Below are positions 16,076 through 25,208 of a stretch of DNA of 49,732 nucleotides, piece by piece. Origin of the DNA: Chryseobacterium sp. (GTDB lineage Bacteria; Bacteroidota; Bacteroidia; Flavobacteriales; Weeksellaceae); the NCBI GenBank assembly GCA_031277615.1, contig JAITMC010000004.1, positions 1 through 49,732 on the forward strand. The letters are read 5' to 3'. The first letter of the stretch is position 1. Each line of letters begins with the position of its first letter. A model generated the notes under the pieces. That model was not told the DNA's origin and did not search any database. It worked only from the letters and a program-made list of their open reading frames with translations. Position numbers and translations under genes: made by a program.

Positions 16076-17281
16076 TTATAACCCGAATTCTTTTCTGTAT
16101 TGGGTTAGGGCGTCTTTCAGGATTTCCGCACTTCTCTTCAGATCTTCTTCTTTCAGTACGTAAGCAATTCTTACCTGTTTTTTTCCTAATTCAGGGTCAC
16201 TGTAGAATCCTCCGGCAGGCGCTACCATGATGGTTTCTCCTTTATTGGAATATTTTTCAAGAAGCCACTGGGCAAATTTTTCAGTATCATCCACAGGCAG
16301 TTCAGCTACACAGTAGAACGCACCTCTTGGCTTAGGACAGATTACTCCTGGAATCGCATTCAGAAGATCTACAAGAATATTTCTTCTGTGGGTATATTCT
16401 TCCCTTACCGAACGGATGTAGGCACCGTCATTCTGGTGGGCGGCCGTAGCGGCAATCTGCCCCAGAAGGACCGGGCTTAATCTTGCCTGTGCAAAAAGCA
16501 TCGCAGCATCATGGATTTTTTTAGAACGGGTAACCATGCATCCGATTCTTACGCCACACATAGAATAACGTTTGGATTCTGAATCGATTACGATGCAGTT
16601 TTCACTCAGTTCAGGGAAATCAAGGATTGAAATTTGTTGTTTTCCATCATAAACGTATTCTCTGTACACTTCGTCAGAAATCACTACGATGTCATATTTT
16701 AAAGCAATTTCCGCCAGTTTTTTCAGTTCCTCACGGGTATACAGATATCCTGTAGGGTTCCCCGGATTACAGATGACGATGGCTCTTGTTTTTTCGGTGA
16801 TCTTTTTTTCAAATTCTTCGATCGGAGGAAGGGCAAAACCGGTATCTATGGTAGAAGGTACTGCCACTACATGTACATTGAATGTACTGGTGAATCCGTT
16901 ATAATTGGCGTAGTACGGTTCAGGGATGATCACTTCATCACCGTCATCACATAACGTAGAAATAGCAAAATTAAGAGCCTCCGAACCACCGTTGGTTACA
17001 ATAAAATTATCAGGCGTAAGATCTGCAAATCCTAAGCTTTGATAATAATCCGTAAGGGCTTTTCTGTATTCTAAATTACCTTCAGAAAGTGCATATTCCA
17101 ATACTTTAAGATCAATGTTTTTTAAAGCATTTAAAGCTGTTTCCGGAGTTTCAATATCAGGCTGTCCGATATTTAGGTGATATACTTTAATTCCCTGTTG
17201 CTTTGCTTTTATAGCATAAGGAACGAGTTTTCTTACCGGCGATGGCGGCATATGCAGGGCTCTGTTTGAAATATTCGGCAT
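16076..17281 (-). CDS. Class I/II PLP-dependent aminotransferase (aspartate-type)
   Basis: This cytosolic 401-residue protein has fold-type I landmarks: NGGSEAL for the PLP phosphate (about 98-104), CNPGNPTG with the conserved Asn175, ISDEVYREY with Asp203 and Tyr206, and the PLP lysine Lys237 in DSESKRYSMCGVRIG. Length and sequence order match aspartate/aromatic-type aminotransferases. The exact substrate cannot be told from sequence; aspartate, aromatic amino acids or a branched-chain precursor are possible. It is the first gene of a unit with a lipoprotein gene and murB. TATTTTTG at 17309-17302 (minus strand) is a likely -7 element. Confidence 0.85.
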   Translation of the reverse strand: MPNISNRALHMPPSPVRKLVPYAIKAKQQGIKVYHLNIGQPDIETPETALNALKNIDLKVLEYALSEGNLEYRKALTDYYQSLGFADLTPDNFIVTNGGSEALNFAISTLCDDGDEVIIPEPYYANYNGFTSTFNVHVVAVPSTIDTGFALPPIEEFEKKITEKTRAIVICNPGNPTGYLYTREELKKLAEIALKYDIVVISDEVYREYVYDGKQQISILDFPELSENCIVIDSESKRYSMCGVRIGCMVTRSKKIHDAAMLFAQARLSPVLLGQIAATAAHQNDGAYIRSVREEYTHRRNILVDLLNAIPGVICPKPRGAFYCVAELPVDDTEKFAQWLLEKYSNKGETIMVAPAGGFYSDPELGKKQVRIAYVLKEEDLKRSAEILKDALTQYRKEFGL

Positions 17282-18137
17282 TGTTCAAAAAATTTGTATG
17301 GCAAAAATAGTATTTAATTTCCCAATAATAAAATTAAGCGGTAGTTATGAGTGTTAACGGGGACTTTTTATCACTTCTCAGATCATTTTCAATAATATTA
17401 TAAATCGATTCATGATCATTGTTATTACGAAATAAATAATTATATTTAAATTATTTTGCTCTTATGTTAATATTTTTCTTAAATTACAGTGCTAATATAA
17501 AATATGAAAATGAAAATCACCCAATCCTGAAATGTCTTTCTAAGACTGTTTTATTAAAAAGAACAGAACATTTCATGGGAAAGTCACCGAAAAAATAAGT
17601 TTTTTAATGTAAATAATGTCTGACGGCGGTATGTAATGTACTGCTGTTTTTTATGGGAAAAAGGCTCAACCCCAAAAATTAGTGCTGAGTGAAAAGTTGA
17701 ATGAACAGGAAGAGAAGTATTTACCCTCAACCTTTGTGTTGTATTATGAAGCTATTTGATTCATATTAAAAATTTAATTAAGGCCTGTCACTTTTTATTA
17801 AATGAAATAATAACGGTCACTGCAATATTTTTTGCAGATACAAAGGCTCTGTTTGAAATACTGTTGATTCGATGAAGCTGTATATTTATCCATACGCTTC
17901 GATGAATCAAAGGGGTTGATTTTATCTTTGCTCCCTGAAAATAGGCATAATAAAAATCAATCTTTGTGTGGAAAAACACATCACTAGCACATTGTTTTAT
18001 TATTAGAAAATCCTTAAAAATTGTGATTTAAATAAATATTTGAATGTTATGCAAAAATCAAATTTAGAAATTTAAACAAGCTCAAAGAAAATCAATATAA
18101 ATTTTGTTACTTTTAAAGAATAAAAAACAAACTGAAT
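17282..18137. other. Long intergenic region; promoter, hairpin and repeat only
   Basis: There is no credible gene in 856 bp. The left end holds the aminotransferase promoter. TGAAATGT and ACATTTCA frame an inner CTGTT/AACAG near 17528-17575, a possible RNA hairpin of unknown meaning. From about 17845 to 18083 lies a decayed dispersed repeat. A short frame at 17788-17979 lies in the repeat and is not considered real. Confidence 0.6.
17845..18083 (+). repeat. Dispersed MITE-like element, copy 2
   Basis: GGCTCTGTTTGAAATACTG at the left resembles the reverse complement of the right end AAATTTAAACAAGCTC (18068-18083). Inside are GTTGATTCGATGAAGCTGTA, GATGAATCAAAGGGGTTGAT and TTATCTTTGCTCCCTGAAAA, all in the same order as in copy 1 (3538-3737). 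Confidence 0.65.
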
Positions 18138-18596
18138 ATGCAGATTCCCGCTGACTCCGTAGAAGATTATATTTCAAAAATTCCTGAAGAAAGACAGGAA
18201 GTCTTCAAAAAACTATTTGATACTATTAATAACAATCTGCCGGAAGGATTTACAGAAAGTTTGAGTTACGGAATGGTAGGCTGGGCCGTTCCTCTGGAAA
18301 CCTATCCTGCGGGATACCACTGTACCCCGGGATCACCTTTACCTTTTATGGGACTGGCTTCGCAGAAGAATTTTATAGCGTTTTATCATATGGGAATGTA
18401 TGCGGAACCCGAACTTCTGGACTGGTTTGTGGCCGAATATCCGAAATATTCCAAAAGGAAGCTGGATATGGGAAAATCCTGTGTGCGATTCAAAAAAACA
18501 GATGACATCCCTTTTGAATTAATTGCGGAAGTCAGCAAAAAAATGACGGTGCAGGATTGGGTAGGCATTTATGAAGACCGTCTTAAAAAGAAATAA
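18138..18596 (+). CDS. DUF1801 (YdhG-like) protein
   Basis: The protein has 152 residues. It has the DUF1801 pattern: an N-terminal helix pair (SVEDYISKIPEERQEVFKKL), the glycine-rich ESLSYGMVGWAVP and the conserved core FIAFYHMGMY, then a C-terminal lysine-rich end. The family includes a Bacillus protein described as an iron chaperone, but for most members the function is unknown. No catalytic residues are seen. It stands alone and converges on the TolC-like gene, with a shared terminator between them. Confidence 0.8.
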   Translation: MQIPADSVEDYISKIPEERQEVFKKLFDTINNNLPEGFTESLSYGMVGWAVPLETYPAGYHCTPGSPLPFMGLASQKNFIAFYHMGMYAEPELLDWFVAEYPKYSKRKLDMGKSCVRFKKTDDIPFELIAEVSKKMTVQDWVGIYEDRLKKK

Positions 18597-18600
18597 AATA

Positions 18601-18632
18601 AAAGTTCTGAAACAGCCTGTTTCAGAACTTTT
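18601..18632. terminator. Bidirectional hairpin terminator
   Basis: AAAGTTCTGAAACA, loop GCC, TGTTTCAGAACTTT: a 14-bp perfect stem with T-rich ends on both strands, between the DUF1801 gene and the czcC-like gene. Confidence 0.9.
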
Positions 18633-18643
18633 GGTTTGTGTTT

Positions 18644-19903
18644 TTAGAAATCGATGTCCCAGATTCCGGCTTTCCGTTCCAGCTCTATGAGAAATAAAGC
18701 ATTGTCTGCGAGAATCCGGAAATAATCCAGCCGGATGTCATTATAGGTTCTCTGGGCATTCAGCACCTCCAGGATGGAGCTTTCCCCTCTCCGGTAGCTG
18801 TAACTGATGCCGTCCAGGATACTTTTCGCATCAGACAGCATTCCGTTGTCAAACTGTTTCAGCTGTTTTTGTGTTGCCTGATATTGCTGATAAGCCTGCA
18901 TGACTTCCGTGCGGATGATGTTTTCAGTCTGTCTGTATTCAGTTTCAGCCTGTAGACGGCCCATTTCAGCTATTTTTAAATCCGCATTCCTCCGGTTGGA
19001 AAACTTTAAAGGAATGCTGGCCCCCAGTTTTATAGCATTGGCAGCCGGAGAAGGAGCTATTTCATTGGTAGCAGCCGTATTGTGCTGGGCTCCAAGACTG
19101 ATTCCTACATCAATTATCCGGTTGGCTTTTTCAAGGCGTACCCAGCTGGCGGCGGTCTCAATATTTTGTCGGGAAGCCAAAAGATCGGTTCTGCTGTTCA
19201 ATGCATATTCAATAAGATCATCAATCCCGAATTCCCGGTTGAAAGCGTGGAGGTTTCCCTGTAATTCCTTTTCCGAAGCGCCACTGCCAATAAAAACAGT
19301 AAGGGCTGAAACTGCCTGTTGGCTGTTGCTTTCCGATGCATACATTTCATTGCGTAATGAGGCAGCCTCCAGTTTGCTCTGTTTTGAAGTAACCAGAGAA
19401 ATATCTCCAAGCCTGTATCTGATGCTGTCTGACTGAGCCAGCTTCAGCATATGGAGATAAGAATCCCGCTGCACCTCAGCAAGAGCTTTGGCTTTTAAAC
19501 CTTCCACATAGCCTATTGTAGCATCGGCTACCAGATTTCTTAAAAAATCCTGAACCTGAAGCCGGGTAAATTCAGCTTCGTTTTTTGCGGTTTCTATTCT
19601 GGCCTTCCTTTTCTGTCCGAGTTCCAGAGTCCAGCTGATGGAAGTTCCTATGGTATAGCCCATACTTTTGGAAATACCATTGTCGGAAACTTCCGTTTCA
19701 AGCTGTGGGTCAGGGAAAATCCCGGCACTAAGGATGGAGGCTTCTGCCATGCTGATGCTGTATTTCCGGGCTGTGTAATCCAGATTCTTTTCTTTGACTT
19801 CGTTCAGGAATTCTGTAAAACTCAGGGCTGCTTTTTCCTGGGCCTGCAGAAAAAAACCGGAGGAAAAAAAGAACAATATGATAAGAACGACTGTAGACTT
19901 CAT
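18644..19903 (-). CDS. TolC-family outer membrane efflux protein (CzcC-like)
   Basis: Start chosen at the ATG 19903-19901, which gives 419 residues and the signal peptide MKSTVVLIILFFFSSGFFLQ. An upstream in-frame ATG at 19960 overlaps the TAA of the pump gene (TAATG) and would allow coupled translation with a 19-residue extension. The mature part is made of two outer-membrane efflux protein repeats of long helices (about 30-220 and 230-415; ending YRRGESSILEVLNAQRTYND, then a coiled segment). It forms the outer-membrane channel for the CzcA-like pump. Last gene of the metal-efflux operon; the terminator lies at 18601-18632. Confidence 0.88.
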   Translation of the reverse strand: MKSTVVLIILFFFSSGFFLQAQEKAALSFTEFLNEVKEKNLDYTARKYSISMAEASILSAGIFPDPQLETEVSDNGISKSMGYTIGTSISWTLELGQKRKARIETAKNEAEFTRLQVQDFLRNLVADATIGYVEGLKAKALAEVQRDSYLHMLKLAQSDSIRYRLGDISLVTSKQSKLEAASLRNEMYASESNSQQAVSALTVFIGSGASEKELQGNLHAFNREFGIDDLIEYALNSRTDLLASRQNIETAASWVRLEKANRIIDVGISLGAQHNTAATNEIAPSPAANAIKLGASIPLKFSNRRNADLKIAEMGRLQAETEYRQTENIIRTEVMQAYQQYQATQKQLKQFDNGMLSDAKSILDGISYSYRRGESSILEVLNAQRTYNDIRLDYFRILADNALFLIELERKAGIWDIDF

Positions 19904-19959
19904 CGGTTTATTTTTTTTGATTAAAATTCTATATAATCTGCTGATACCTTCTCGGATCA

Positions 19960-22900
19960 TTATTTTTCAGCTTTATCATTCCCTGCAAACCGGTATTCAG
20001 CAAGATAATAGACCGCCGGCAGGATGAACAGGGTAAGCAGTGTGGAAAACATCAGTCCGTAAACAATGACCGTGGCTAAAGGTCTCTGAACATCAGAGCC
20101 TATCCCTGTTGCCAGAGAAGCTGGGAAAAGTCCGATAACAGCAACGGATGCAGTCATCAGTACGGGTCTGAACCGGTCTTCGGCACCCCTGATCACGGCA
20201 GTTTTCAGATCAGCACCCTGTTTTCTGAGGGTATTGATGTGCGAAACCATAATCACTCCGTTTTGTACTGCGACTCCGAAAAGAGCAATAAAGCCAACTG
20301 CGGAAGAGACATTTAAGGTCATACCCCGGACATTCAGAGCCAGCATTCCTCCGAATACAGCCAGCGGGATAATACTCATCAGGACCAAAGCCTGTCGGAA
20401 GCTTCCGAATGCTCCGTACAACAGAAGAAACATCATGGCTAATGCTAACGGAACGATGAAAGCAAGCCGGGAATAAGCCCTGTTTTTATTTTCAAACTGT
20501 CCGCCCCATTTGATCCGGTATTTCTGATGATCATAGCGAATGTCTTTTTCAATGGTGTTTTGTGCTTCTGTAAGGAATGATGAAAGGTCCCGGTTTCTTA
20601 TGTTCAGCTTTACGGTGAGATGTCTTTTATTCATTTCACGTGTAATGGTACTTTCGCCGGTGCTTAATTTTACGTCAGCGATCTGCGAAAGAGGAATCCG
20701 GGCTCCCGAAGCAGAGGTCAGCATAAGGTTTCCGATCTTATCTGGCGTATTACGGCTGTCTTCGGTATAACGGCATGAAATATCATACACCTTATTCCCG
20801 ATAAAAACCTGTGAAATGGCCTTTCCACCTAGTGCCGTCTCAATAAGATCTGCCACCTCCGAAACATTCAGCCCGTATTGGGCAACCTTATCGCGGTTGG
20901 CAATGATCTGAAGCTGAGGTAACGGCGGTTCCTGATCGATGGCAAGATCCGCAGCCCCCGGCGTTTTCTGCAGCACGGAAAGAACATCTTCTGCAATTTT
21001 CCTTGTGCCGCTGAAATCATCACCATATATTTTAACCACCAGCTCACTGTGAGCCCCGGAGATTTTATCCATGACTCCATCGATCATCGGTTGCGAAAAC
21101 CCTACCGAAAATCCGGGCATATTTTTGTAGTCTTCCGATAATTCCCGGATCAGATCGGTTTTGGTTTTTCCTGACGGCCATTCTTTATAAGGTTTTATTC
21201 CGATAGAGACTTCAAAATGAGAAGCCGTCCATGGATCGGTACCATCATCGTTTCTTCCGGCCTGAACCATTACATAAGTGACTTCGGAGTGGCTCATCGT
21301 CCGTTCCCGTAATGAGTCACTCATCTCCTGAGCCTTTTTTAATGAAATTCCGGGCGGAAGCTGAACCTGCAGCCAGATGGATCCTTCATCAAGTTCCGGC
21401 AGGAAATCTTTTCCGATCATAAAAGACAGGAATCCGGCAGATAATAATACAGCTCCGGCAGGAAGAAGCATTTTCTTTGGAGCAGCCATGATTCCGGCTA
21501 TTCTTTTTCCATACAGGGTGCTTATTTTTTCGAGCCATCGGTTATGGAATATTTTCTGAGGTTTTCTATAGATCACATACGCCAGTCCCGGAATTAATAT
21601 CAGTGCGGCAGCCAGAGCTCCCAGCAATGCATAGCCGATCGTGAAAGCCATCGGGGTGAAGAGCTTTTTTTCCACGCGTTCAAAGGCAAACAGCGGAAGA
21701 TAGGCGGTAATAATGATCACCGTTGAAAAAAAGATCGGTTTTGCAATCTCGGAAACTCTTTGAATCATACTTTTTTCTTCCAGTTCCTTTTCGGGATCGT
21801 CTTCTCTTTTCTTCAGGATCACTTCCAGCATTACGATTGATCCGTCTACAATAATTCCGAAATCGATGGCTCCTAAAGAAAGCAGATTAGCCGGAATATC
21901 TGTGAAATACATCAGGATGAAAGCAATAAGCAATGATAAGGGAATGGTAATCGCTACAAGCAATGCCCCTCTCCAGCTTCCTAAAAAGACGATCAGGATA
22001 ATAATCACCAGAACGATACCTTCCGTCAAAGTATGGGAAACGGTGGTAAGTGTTGTGTTGACCAGATCAGTCCTGTCGAGATACGGATGAATTTTTACCT
22101 CAGCAGGAAGGAGGTTATCATTCAGTTCTTCGATAGCTTTGTGGACTTCTTGCAGAACATTGGAAGGATTTTGTCCTCTCAGAAGAAGTACAATTCCTCC
22201 CGTGCTTTCATTGTAATTGCGTTGCCTGTCTGTGTAGCCCAGAATTCCTTTCCGCTCAAGATTGCCATATTTTAAAGTCCCTATATCATTTAAAAATACA
22301 GGAACCCCTTTTTCTGTTTTGAGAACGATCCTGCCCAGATCATCAAGGTCTTTAATCAGGCCTATTCCTCTTATCACATAAGAAAGATCGCCCCGTGACA
22401 GCATGCTTCCTCCTGCATTGCTGTTGTTTCGGGTAATGGTTTCCGTAACATCAGATAATGAAACATTGTACTGCTCCAGTTTTTGCGGATCCAGTTCGAT
22501 CTGAAACTGAGTGGTAATTCCACCGAAATTGGTAACATCTGCAATACCGGTTACCTGCTTAATTCGGGGAATGATTACAAAATTCTGAAGATCGGTAAGC
22601 TCTCTGAGGCTGTGATTTTTTCCTTCAACAATATAACGGTAAATTTCTCCTACAGGAGAGGTCAGAGGATCCAGCCCCGGCTGGGCTCCATAAGGAAGTC
22701 CGGTCTCAGAAAGCCTTTCCTGGATCCGTTGTCTGGCCCAGTAATCATCAACGCCGTCTTCAAAAATAATGGTAATAATGGAGAGACCGAACGTGCTTTT
22801 ACTCCGCATAATATGCATGCCGGGAAGACCGTTGAGTGCTCTTTCCAGCGGAATGGTGATCTGCTGTTCCATCTCTTCGGCGGCCAGTCCCGGAACCTGG

Positions 22901-23049
22901 GTTACGACCTGCGAAGTTACATCAGCAATATCAGGATAGGCTTCCACGGAAAGTCTGGTCCACGAATAGTATCCGAAGATTCCCAATACTAAGAACAGCG
23001 CAAGTATAAGCCATCTTTTCTGTATAGAGAGTGTCATTAATGAGTGCAT
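19960..23049 (-). CDS. Heavy-metal efflux RND pump (CzcA/CusA family)
   Basis: This 1029-residue inner-membrane proton antiporter exports metal cations from the periplasm or cytosol. There are twelve membrane helices: one at 11-28, five between about 340 and 500, one near 525, and five between about 860 and 1020. The heavy-metal RND signature in helix 4, DFGIIVDGSIVMLE at 396-409, has the proton-relay acids Asp396, Asp402 and Glu409. The cation (Zn/Co/Cd or Cu/Ag) cannot be set from this. ATG at 23037 (MTLSIQKRW) is an alternative start. It lies 103 bp after the adaptor gene and is coupled to the outer-membrane channel gene downstream. Confidence 0.92.
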   Translation of the reverse strand: MHSLMTLSIQKRWLILALFLVLGIFGYYSWTRLSVEAYPDIADVTSQVVTQVPGLAAEEMEQQITIPLERALNGLPGMHIMRSKSTFGLSIITIIFEDGVDDYWARQRIQERLSETGLPYGAQPGLDPLTSPVGEIYRYIVEGKNHSLRELTDLQNFVIIPRIKQVTGIADVTNFGGITTQFQIELDPQKLEQYNVSLSDVTETITRNNSNAGGSMLSRGDLSYVIRGIGLIKDLDDLGRIVLKTEKGVPVFLNDIGTLKYGNLERKGILGYTDRQRNYNESTGGIVLLLRGQNPSNVLQEVHKAIEELNDNLLPAEVKIHPYLDRTDLVNTTLTTVSHTLTEGIVLVIIILIVFLGSWRGALLVAITIPLSLLIAFILMYFTDIPANLLSLGAIDFGIIVDGSIVMLEVILKKREDDPEKELEEKSMIQRVSEIAKPIFFSTVIIITAYLPLFAFERVEKKLFTPMAFTIGYALLGALAAALILIPGLAYVIYRKPQKIFHNRWLEKISTLYGKRIAGIMAAPKKMLLPAGAVLLSAGFLSFMIGKDFLPELDEGSIWLQVQLPPGISLKKAQEMSDSLRERTMSHSEVTYVMVQAGRNDDGTDPWTASHFEVSIGIKPYKEWPSGKTKTDLIRELSEDYKNMPGFSVGFSQPMIDGVMDKISGAHSELVVKIYGDDFSGTRKIAEDVLSVLQKTPGAADLAIDQEPPLPQLQIIANRDKVAQYGLNVSEVADLIETALGGKAISQVFIGNKVYDISCRYTEDSRNTPDKIGNLMLTSASGARIPLSQIADVKLSTGESTITREMNKRHLTVKLNIRNRDLSSFLTEAQNTIEKDIRYDHQKYRIKWGGQFENKNRAYSRLAFIVPLALAMMFLLLYGAFGSFRQALVLMSIIPLAVFGGMLALNVRGMTLNVSSAVGFIALFGVAVQNGVIMVSHINTLRKQGADLKTAVIRGAEDRFRPVLMTASVAVIGLFPASLATGIGSDVQRPLATVIVYGLMFSTLLTLFILPAVYYLAEYRFAGNDKAEK

Positions 23050-23152
23050 AGGAAAAGTTAGGTTTTGTAGTGAGGATAAAAGATGATTCGGAGGGTTTGA
23101 GACTGAGAAAAGAAATCAACGGTAGTTTAAATGTTTATTTCTCTTCCGATTT

Positions 23153-24295
23153 CTACGGTTTAATGTCCGGCATATAGATGCCTCCCTGGGTTATGATAAT
23201 ATCTCCGGGCCTGAGACCGGAACTGATCTGTACGGTCTTCTCAGAAGTTTCTCCCGGAACAACGGTACGTTTTGTAAATTCATTACGGCCTGTTCTGATC
23301 CATACATATTGACGGTCTCCCTGCTGCATCAATGCTCCGGCAGGAATAGCAATACTTTTTTTAGTCTCTGAGGAATAGGTGACGGCAGCGAACATTCCGG
23401 GTTTGAGTTTCCGGTCCGGGTTATCGCACTGTATCAGAACGCTGATGCTTCGTGTGGCTTCATCTACCAGCCCGTTGATATGATAAACCGTTCCGGTAAT
23501 GGGCATATCCGGATAGGTATTCACTTTTACAGATACGGGATCTCCTGTATGAATGAACCGGATATCTTTTTCTTTTACGGCACCCGAAATCCATATTTTT
23601 GAAAGTTCAGCAATCACCACCAGCGGCTCGGAATCCTCTCTGAGGTATTGTCCGGTAACCGTTTTATTGGAAATAATTTCTCCGCTTATCGGAGCTTTTA
23701 TAATGAGTGTACTTCCGGATCCTTTGCTGTTATAGGCATTCAAGGCTGAAGAAATGCTGGCCAGTGATGCCTTTTTATTTTTATATTCCGTTTCTGCTTC
23801 ATCTAGTTCTTTTTGAATGCCTACCCCGTGCCTCACAAGATCCTGCTGGCGGCGGTAATTTTTTTCTGCCAGCTTTACTTCATTTAATGCATCAGCATGA
23901 TCTTTCTGTACGGAAGAATACCCTGGAGAGAGTATTTCAAAGACCGGAGCTCCCGCATGCACTCTTTGACCGATACTGACAAAAGACCTGATGACTCTGC
24001 CTGAAAAAGGGCTTGCGATTTCTGCATAATTGGTAGGAATGGTTTCTATGGCTCCCGCTGAGGTAATGCTAATACTATAATCCTGTTCTGTCACGCTTTC
24101 GGTAACTATTTTTTTTAATACAGGATTGTTTTCAGGAATACTGAAATGCTTTCCCTGTATAAGTATGTCGTCTTTTTCCGGAATTTTCGGCTCCTTTTCA
24201 CGACATGAAAAAAATAGGATAAACACAGAAAAGCAGATGATAAGCTGTATCCGGAATTGACGGTCGTTTGTCAGGTGATGTTGTAAGGATATCAT
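23153..24295 (-). CDS. RND periplasmic adaptor lipoprotein (CzcB-like)
   Basis: Start taken at the ATG 24295-24293 (380 residues); the frame two codons longer would begin with TTG. A signal peptide with lipobox (FILFFSC, near residue 30) is followed by a barrel-sandwich domain (ASPFSGRVIRSFVSIGQRVH and, after the hairpin, IIKAPISGEIISNK), a helical hairpin (about 110-170), a beta-barrel domain and a C-terminal proximal domain. No extra N- or C-terminal metal-binding domain is seen. It links the pump to the TolC-like channel. The gene lies 17 bp after mgtC, in the same operon. Confidence 0.9.
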   Translation of the reverse strand: MISLQHHLTNDRQFRIQLIICFSVFILFFSCREKEPKIPEKDDILIQGKHFSIPENNPVLKKIVTESVTEQDYSISITSAGAIETIPTNYAEIASPFSGRVIRSFVSIGQRVHAGAPVFEILSPGYSSVQKDHADALNEVKLAEKNYRRQQDLVRHGVGIQKELDEAETEYKNKKASLASISSALNAYNSKGSGSTLIIKAPISGEIISNKTVTGQYLREDSEPLVVIAELSKIWISGAVKEKDIRFIHTGDPVSVKVNTYPDMPITGTVYHINGLVDEATRSISVLIQCDNPDRKLKPGMFAAVTYSSETKKSIAIPAGALMQQGDRQYVWIRTGRNEFTKRTVVPGETSEKTVQISSGLRPGDIIITQGGIYMPDIKP

Positions 24296-24312
24296 TTTCA
24301 ATAAGATTTAAA

Positions 24313-25008
24313 TTAAAGATCATTTTCGGTTCCAATCAGTTCCCAGCTTACCTTTGTTACTTTATCCTCCAGCGTAAGCCTGCTGACGGTTTTTTCTATA
24401 AAGCTGTCCTGAGGTGAGGATGAATAGACTTCGGCAGAAATGATGATGCTTTCCGGAGTGGCAGTATCATCACTGGTTAATGATTTTAGCAGGACCAGGT
24501 CTGTGGAGGTAAAAGACTGCATAAGAAGGACTCTTGCATGGTTTTCTATTTCGGTCCGGCACTGTATGGTGATCAGATATTCGGAGGTGCTGGCTCGTAT
24601 AGTTTTGGTATTCAGTATTTTCCCCAGGGGGCGCAGAAGAATATGGGTTAAAATGATACAGCCTGCCGTTACTGTGGCTTCCGGGAAATACCCCAAAGCA
24701 GCCAGAGATCCTACTGATGCCGAACACCAGATCGTTGCTGCGGTATTTAATCCTCTCACGGTAAGACCGTCTTTCATGATGACACCCCCGCCTAAAAAAC
24801 CGATACCGCTTACAATATAAGAGGCAATTCTTCCTGTAGCGTCGCCGCCAATTCTGATGGATAATAATACGAATGCCGCAGATCCCAGACATACCAGGGT
24901 ATTGGTGCGCAGGCCGGCACTTTTCTGATGCCACTGTCTTTCAAAGCCAATGGATGCTCCCAGAAGCAGGGCGGTAAAAAGACGGGTAGTAAATTCTAAT
25001 GTGTTCAT
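24313..25008 (-). CDS. MgtC/SapB family membrane protein
   Basis: The start is the ATG at 25008 (MNTLEFTTRLFTALLLGASI), 231 residues. Four to five membrane helices lie in the first 135 residues, with the MgtC signature: GFERQWHQKSAGLRTNTLVC, then SGIGFLGGGVIMKDG and GLNTAATIWCSASVGSLAALGYF. A cytosolic ACT-like C-terminal domain (about 145-231) follows. MgtC of Salmonella affects magnesium starvation survival and ATP synthase. Here it is the first gene of the metal-efflux operon, behind a promoter with five TTAGAA repeats and a leader with a small open frame. Confidence 0.88.
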   Translation of the reverse strand: MNTLEFTTRLFTALLLGASIGFERQWHQKSAGLRTNTLVCLGSAAFVLLSIRIGGDATGRIASYIVSGIGFLGGGVIMKDGLTVRGLNTAATIWCSASVGSLAALGYFPEATVTAGCIILTHILLRPLGKILNTKTIRASTSEYLITIQCRTEIENHARVLLMQSFTSTDLVLLKSLTSDDTATPESIIISAEVYSSSPQDSFIEKTVSRLTLEDKVTKVSWELIGTENDL

Positions 25009-25020
25009 AACTTTTCCTTT

Positions 25021-25107
25021 TTTTTGCAAAGCCTTTCCGGCTGTACGGGAAAAGGGGCACAGCTAAAGCTTTAAGATGAATAATTGATGGTAGGGATCAG
25101 CGTCCAT
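25021..25107 (-). promoter_or_regulatory. Leader of mgtC-czcBAC with a possible 14-residue uORF and two competing hairpins
   Basis: An ATG at 25107 opens a frame MDADPYHQLFILKL ending TAG at 25063. Beyond it the minus strand can form GCTGT...ACAGC or the overlapping CCTTTTCC...GGAAAGG, which exclude each other, just before the mgtC start. This resembles attenuation leaders such as that of Salmonella mgtC, but the resemblance is only structural and the frame has one proline codon. Confidence 0.3.
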
Positions 25108-25125
25108 ATACTTTATTTTACTGTG

Positions 25126-25133
25126 CAAAAGTA
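25126..25133 (-). promoter_or_regulatory. -7 element of the mgtC-czcBAC operon
   Basis: On the minus strand TACTTTTG fits TAnnTTTG. No -33 TTG is seen at the right distance. Instead the TTAGAA repeats begin there, as expected for an activator-dependent promoter. Confidence 0.6.
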
Positions 25134-25156
25134 AAAATGAAGTCCGGGGAAAGCTG

Positions 25157-25208
25157 TTAGAAAAGCTTTAGAATGCTGTTAGAATTCTATTAGAATGTAG
25201 TGTTAGAA
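25157..25208 (-). promoter_or_regulatory. Five TTAGAA direct repeats, probable response-regulator site
   Basis: TTAGAA (TTCTAA on the transcribed strand) occurs at 25157, 25168, 25179 and 25190, exactly 11 bp apart, and once more at 25203. Three of the 11-mers share GCTGTTAGAA or GCTTTAGAAT. One helical turn spacing of direct repeats is the usual binding mode of OmpR/PhoB-type regulators. The array overlaps the stop codon of the histidine kinase gene and ends at the -33 position of the mgtC promoter. Confidence 0.7.

Noticed and set aside
17528-17575. Small peptide MKMKITQS followed by a hairpin as an attenuator
   Set aside because: No gene follows within 560 bp, so there is nothing for it to control; kept only as a note in the intergenic entry.
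17788-17979. 63-residue open frame on the minus strand
   Set aside because: It lies almost wholly in the decayed MITE-like copy; the similar copies at 3538 and 44694 do not keep this frame.
24470-24934. 154-residue frame on the minus strand inside mgtC, and a 126-residue plus-strand frame at 24440
   Set aside because: Both are out-of-frame readings of the clear MgtC coding sequence, with unlikely composition.
25157-25208. TTAGAA array considered as a CRISPR-like or simple tandem repeat
   Set aside because: Units are 11 bp without spacers, next to a promoter and a response regulator gene; a regulator binding site explains them better.
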